A stretch of 64,000 nucleotides of DNA from Yamagishiella unicocca (Eukaryota > Chlorophyta > Chlorophyceae > Chlamydomonadales > Volvocaceae): contig BDSL01000102.1 in NCBI GenBank assembly GCA_003116995.1, forward strand, positions 62,001-126,000. The letters are read 5' to 3'. How positions within the stretch are numbered: position 1 is the first letter of the stretch; every line of letters begins with the position of its first letter. The notes below the pieces were generated by a model. It was not told the DNA's origin. It made no database searches and saw nothing but the letters and a program-made list of their open reading frames with translations. Position numbers and translations under genes: made by a program. Shown piece by piece: positions 58,824-64,000 of this stretch.

Positions 58824-59227
58824 GGGCCACCGGCCCGTGCTATAGGGCTTGCGGGACAGCTACTCGCGCTTGGGTCTCCCCAGCCACGCTCCCCAGGACC
58901 TAGCGCCGGTTCACCCGGGGTAGCCTCCGTTGTGCGGTACTTGCAGTCCTCAGAACAACGTTAAAGGAAAGGGCATAGACTCAGCAAGGCAGAGCCTGGG
59001 CCTGGTTGTGGGTGCACGGTATAGTAGTAGCCCTTTCCCCCCTTGGCCGAGGCGCCTGCAACGCAGCTGGTGGCGAGGTCAACCTTCGCATTTGGGTGGC
59101 ACCTCCGCTTCGTAGAGTTGCACTAAAACGTATTAGCAGCACCAACGACAGGCACAATAGCAGCGACAGGAGCAGCGAAGACAGCAGCATAGGCAACGGC
59201 TGCTAGAGACAGCGCAGCAGCAGCATT
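58824..59227. other. Spacer between MOZART1 and NELF-B
   Basis: 404 bp with the MOZART1 3' UTR and the NELF-B promoter/5' UTR. A purine/AGCAGC-rich stretch lies just upstream of the NELF-B start at 59228. Nothing else recognised. Confidence 0.45.
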
Positions 59228-62200
59228 ATGGCGACGTCGCCGACTCGCGGAGGAGCCGGAACTGATGGCTCCCCCGGCGGCGGCCACGGTCCGCCCATCG
59301 GCGGCGAGGGCAAGGACATGGTCCACGACATGCTGGCGGCGGCGGGTCCTCAGGGCATCACGCAAGTGCAGGAGGTGGGGCCGGGAGAGCTGAGCGTCAT
59401 CTAAGGGCGGTGGTTGGGCTGTAGTGCGCCCCTGGGCCGCGTGAGCCTGGGCAGGGCGGGTTGGCGGTGACACCTGGCGCCGCTGGTGGGGTGCACCCGC
59501 CCTTCTGTGGCGTCCCCCCGGCCTCCAGACGTGTCTGGTGGTGATCGAGGCACCCGGTATGTTTTGCTGGGGCTCACAGAGTGCTGCACGCCACCTCCGG
59601 TCGGCCTCGCAGGCCTGCCTGATGCCGTACCCTCTCGTACGGCACCTCCTCGGGATGCTGGAAATCATGGACGTAACGCGCGTGGAGGTGAGAGAGGGTT
59701 GGTCCACGAGGGGACCCGCTTCGTGGAGGTTCAGCATGCGTAAGACATGACAGCAGCGTAGGTAGGAGCTATCACACGGTGCGGCCCAGAGTGCGGAGAG
59801 CCATCAGGGTCGAGAAGCCTCACTGGCAAGCCGTGGGGTCGACTTCGTCGCAGCCCCGCCACAGGGGCACCCCACCACCACCCTCCTTCCTGTGGTCTTC
59901 CCAAATCCCTTCCTGTGGTCTTCCCAAATCCCTTCCTGTGGTCTTCCCAAATCCCTTACGGCCTCCGCTCCCCTCCGGAACCCCGCTCCCCACCTGCTCC
60001 CCTCCTGCCACCTTCCAACAGGCGCATCGCGCGGTGCTCCAGCGCGCCAAGGAGCGGCTGCTCGCCCGGGTGGCGGCACTGGACAGCCGCGCGGATAAGG
60101 CCCGCCTGGAGCGCCTGCTGGCGGCGTCCTTCACCTACCTGGGCATGTCGGACATGCGGGAGGTGAGCGGGCTGCCAAAGGAGCACAGGGGGAAACGTCG
60201 ACGCTCCCGCCATAACCCCATTATGGACGGGCGCAGTCTTGCCTCTCGCTTTGTGGCCGCCATCCGCCGCCTGCACGGCCCAGCTTCATAGCACCAGCTG
60301 AAAGCCCCATCGGTTCCTGTTGTTCTCGGCAGCAACCCACCGGCCCCGGCCCCGCTACCCGCAGGTCCCGCTCGCGGTCATGGAGCGGCTGGAGCGGGTG
60401 CCCGCGCAGCACCTCAAGCAGTTGGCTGCGGACACGGAGGTGTTCAAGATCCTGCCGCCCGGGGTGCAGCGCCAGGTGGGGGGGGAGCGGGAGGAGGCAG
60501 GGCGGAGGCAGGCCCTCCGGCTTCTAGAGGCAGGGCCTTGGGTCTTGGTTCGGGGTGCGTGACACGGGTTCGCCATTCCGATGAGGTGCTCCCACGACGC
60601 CCCAGGTCTGGGAGTACGACAAGAACCTGCTTCAGAACGACGCGCTGCCCCTGGTGGGCGCCTACAAGTACGAGACCGCCACGTACATGCGCGCCCTGGC
60701 GGCGGACGAGTTTCTGCCCGCCGTACTGGCGGCGGCGCAGCGGCTGGCGGCAACCATGGCGGCGACCACACCCGCGGCGGCGCCAGCAGGAGCCGACCCG
60801 GACTCACTGGTGGGGGTGGGGGTCCGCGGCGGCGCAGGTGCCGGCGGCGGCAGGGGTGGCGGCAGGTACCGCAGTGGCGGCGCGGGTGCGGCGGCCGCGG
60901 CGGCGGCGGCGGGCGTGGTGGGGTCTCACCTCATCGCTATCGCCGGCAGCGGGCACGGCGGCTCTGGGGCGGGAGGCGCTGTGGTCGGCATCACCCGCAA
61001 GATCCTGCGGAAGGGCTCCCGCATTACCCAGGCCCTCAAGGGCATGGTGGGCAGCAGCCCCAAGATCTACAACCAGGTGAGTTCGTGGTGTCGCAGCGCG
61101 AGGGAGGGCAAGGGACGACGAGGGAGCGGCAAAGGCAACACGGTGGAGTGAGTTGCATGCCAGGAGGCAGCCGGCAGGGCAGTAGGGGCCCCATTGGGGT
61201 TGCACAGCGCAGCGCAGCGCGCCAGCCGGCGCTCGGGAAGCTCAGCCCGTTGCCCATCACTGCAGAAGATCTGCCTCTTAAGCCTCCCTCCCTGTTCTGC
61301 CCATCCTTCGCCTCGCCGGTTCGCGCCACCTCTCCCGAATGGCACCCCGCCCGCCCCGATGTCGGTTTCCTTTCCTGCCAACAGATCGTGGAGCTGTGTA
61401 CCGTCAAGTTCCGCGACGCGGAGGGGCTGTACGTGGGCGTACGGGAGTGCTCGTACGCGGCCCTGCGCGCGCAGGTGCTGATGGCGCTGCACGACGACAA
61501 CAACCCGGTGGCGCCCAAGGACAGGTGGGGGGCGGGAGGGGCCCTGGACCAGTGGCAGGCAGGTGGGGGGGCGGGCACGGCATTGGTAGCGGTGATGAAG
61601 CGCAGGGATAGCGCCCTTGAATTGCTATCCAAGGGCGCGGGCGTTGGACTGGCGGATACTGGGCAGGGGGCTGTGGCGGAGAAGGTGGGGCAGGTGCTGC
61701 GGGGCTAAGACACCGGGGCAAAGTGGGTTCGTGCGGGGTCCATCTGCCAGTGCTGGCTGCTGGTGCTGACGCCGGTGGTGCTGACTGACACAGGTGCCAC
61801 GAACTGGCATGGACGCTGGACGCCGGCATCCGCAACGGCGGCCTCAGCGACAAGCACCTGGAGAAGCTGGGCCGCTTCTTCGCCGACATACTGGAGGCGA
61901 GTGGGGACGGGAAAGGGCCCCGAGGGCGGCGCGGAGCTGCATGGGGCGGTGGCCGGACGACTGGGCTGGGCTGGCTGGAGCGCATTGCACGGTGCCTCCA
62001 CCTCCCCTTCCCGCTTGGGTTGCTAAGGCGTGCTGTCCTGGCCTGCAGGCTGCCGAGGAGGCCGAGAGCCTGACGGCGGGTGGCGGCAAGCGCCGCCGCG
62101 GAGCGACTGGGCCGCTGCCCGGGGCGGGCGGCCGCTTCTCCAGGTGCGCATGGGGGAGGGGTTATCTGCTACCTACATAATCAGGGCCACCTACGACCTA

Positions 62201-63919
62201 GATTTGTGGCTGGTCTCTTCTGCATCCGACCCACGGTCTTGCCCTCCCTTCTATAACCCGCCCCCCACGTGTCACGTACCACCCCGACGGACAGGGACCC
62301 GCTGGATGAGGGGGAGAGCGCCGGCGCGGGCGGCCACGGCGGCGGCGCGGGCGGGGTAGTGGAGCCGTTGCGGGTGTTGGGCGATGCGGGGCTGGTGCTG
62401 CGGGACCCCTCCGCCCTGCACCTGCTGGCGGCTCAGGCGCTGGCGCTGCTGCAGGTGGGCGACCCGGGGGGTATGGGCATGACGCACACGCTGCCAACCC
62501 ACCGCCCCAAGGCATGCGATCCTTGGGTTGGCGCGTTCGCATCCATGCATTGCGCAACTCGTGCCCTTGCCCACTTCCCCCTGACCACATGTCCGGCCCG
62601 GCAGCCCCTCACCCCGTGCCTCCCTTTCCCCCCTCCCTGGGCCCTGCCTTTCCCGCCGCCAGTCTGAGGTTGTGGCTGCCGAGCGGCTGCCCATGGACGT
62701 GCCTGACCTGGTGCTGGTGCTGCGGCTGATGCAACTGGCCGTGGAGTGTCGTACAATGATGCGAGACAGGACGTACAGGTTGGTGTCAGGATTGGAACTG
62801 AAGGCGTGTGTCCATAAGGGCCGTGTCCTCGCGGGGCACGTGACGCCGACACGCAGCGCCAGGCGGCCTGAGGTGATCACGTAGACCCCGGGGTTTACGC
62901 CCTACGCGCGCCGGCTCCAGTCGATCAACCCCCATGCCCCCTGGGACACATCTCCTAACATGGCTTTACTCCCGCTCCCCACCTCCCAACCGCACACAGG
63001 TATCCCGAGCCCGACCGCGTGGTGCTGCACGACTTGCTGCCGCTGATCGCTGGCATTCAGGTGGACCACCACATAGCGGGGGTGGCGGCAGGCATGGCGG
63101 AAGCAGCGGCGGCAGGGGCGTTTCCGGGTGGCTCCGCCGCCGCAGCTGCCGCCGCCACAACAGCCAGTGCTGCAGCCAGGGGCCCGGAGCCCAACTCAAT
63201 TACCGAGGAGGTGGAGGTGGACTTCCCCGACCAAGCCACAAAAACCAGGTAAGGCCTGGGTGCCTTGGTGAGCGCAGTCGGTTACGCAGTCGGTTAGTCA
63301 GTCGGTTACGCGGTCGTGCTGCTGGCGTGCGGCGGGGCACCCTGCCCCGGGGCAGCTCATCCACCCACCAGGATTACGCGACCGTGATGGGAGTACCACA
63401 CCAACATGTCGCGGATTCACTACGGACGCAATGGACGGGCTTCATTGCACGGCGCGCCGCGCGCGCGAAACGAATCGCGATGACTGGCTGCGGGGTTTGA
63501 GGTGCAGCCACAGACGTCTTGGGTAGGCGTGAGGCTCCTTATCAACCAACCTCAGCCTGCCGCCCACCCGGTTCCCCCTCCTAGGATCTTCCAGGCGCTA
63601 CGGAGCAACGAGGTCGCCCGGAGGCTGCTTCAGGTGGCGGGGGCGGTGTGCTGGGTTTGAGGGCTTTGGGATGAGGGCTGCGTAGGGGCCTGGGGGACGT
63701 AGTTTGGCTTTGTGGAACGCGGTGGGGGCTGTTCTCCCGCCACGGCGGCCCGCGCGCCCTGCCGCTAACGTCCCGCCCTCCTGCCTGCTTATGCGACTCG
63801 GCCTTTCGCGTGGGGTTGGTTCCTCTTCCTGTGTCACACCTTGCCGTCACCCCTCCGCGTCGCCTCAGACCTTCGCCCTGGAGCGGCTGGCTCGCGGGGA
63901 CTACCTGGCGGCGGTTAAG
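59228..63919 (+). CDS. NELFB: NELF-B (COBRA1) homologue, negative elongation factor subunit; 3' end outside window
   Basis: Thirteen exons join in phase: 59228-59374, 59529-59687, 60022-60162, 60365-60475, 60606-61076, 61385-61524, 61794-61896, 62049-62143, 62295-62454, 62663-62778, 63000-63248, 63585-63633 and 63869-63919. That gives 664 residues so far; the last intron runs off the edge. Segments match animal NELF-B in order. They are VLQRAKERLLARVAALDS (human DELRDKLLERVSAIAS), SFTYLGMSDMREVPLAVMER and QVWEYDKNLLQNDALPLVGA. Then IVELCTVKFRDAEGLYVGVR, YAALRAQVLMALHD (TLRAELLMSLHD), CHELAWTLDAGIR (CHKFTWCLDACIR) and LVLVLRLMQLAVECRTMM. NELF-B is a HEAT-like scaffold of the NELF complex, which with DSIF holds RNA polymerase II in promoter-proximal pause. 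Gly/Ala-rich inserts (about 240-300, 400-420) are lineage-specific. Exon 7 uses a GC donor (GAG|GCGAGT). Exon 2 could start later, at 59581, in the same phase. Confidence 0.85.
59887..59955. repeat. 23-bp tandem repeat, 3 copies, in NELF-B intron 2
   Basis: Three perfect units of TTCCTGTGGTCTTCCCAAAT plus CCC are part of the pyrimidine-rich stretch upstream of the acceptor at 60020-60021. Confidence 0.9.
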
Positions 63920-64000
63920 GTGCGCCAGCACCGCAATAGCAACCGGGGAGGGAGAGTTTAGCTGATATCTGGGCGCAGTCGTTTTAGGGTCTCTGTCGCA

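Overview
The window is nuclear DNA from a GC-rich unicellular or colonial green alga of the Chlamydomonas/volvocine type. The evidence is multi-exon genes with GTGAGT/GTGGGT donors and GCAG acceptors, short phase-consistent exons, Ala/Gly/Gln-rich low-complexity inserts, TGTAA-type polyadenylation words, a centrin of the Chlamydomonas type and chloroplast-related genes. All gene models below were spliced by eye. Nearly all have exon phases that match across every junction; the exceptions are noted.

Layout. 1-2675 (+): 3' part of a Gln-rich protein. 4669-7565 (-): methionine sulfoxide reductase A with a probable thylakoid-lumen signal. 8767-11682 (+): DUF506/PDDEXK-like protein. 13632-16245 (-): HAD class IIA hydrolase, divergent from 16437-18151 (+) centrin. 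20518-22374 (-): unrecognised Gln-rich membrane protein, divergent from 22642-25044 (+) an unrecognised small membrane protein. 25964-26625 (+): organellar CoA-binding-fold protein.

28164-47506 (+) is a duplicated cluster of secreted/membrane redox proteins (signal peptide, Reeler-like region, DOMON, cytochrome b561). Gene A has one DOMON. A truncated copy (35488-36107) keeps only the last two b561 exons. Gene C has three tandem DOMON units on one b561 core in 25 exons. These proteins probably move electrons across a membrane, from cytosolic ascorbate-type donors through b561 to a heme on the outer face.

51680-58039 (-): an ARC6/PARC6-like chloroplast-division protein. It is divergent from 58533-58823 (+), MOZART1 (gamma-tubulin complex). 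59228 to beyond the right edge (+): a clear NELF-B homologue, unexpected in the plant lineage.

The genes do not form a pathway. Centrin and MOZART1 both belong to microtubule-organising centres, and ARC6 belongs to plastid division. The most notable items are the triple-DOMON b561 gene beside its single-DOMON paralogue and a dead fragment, NELF-B in a green alga, and a minisatellite that has multiplied a 5' splice site inside the ARC6-like gene. No CRISPR, rRNA, tRNA or autonomous transposon was recognised.
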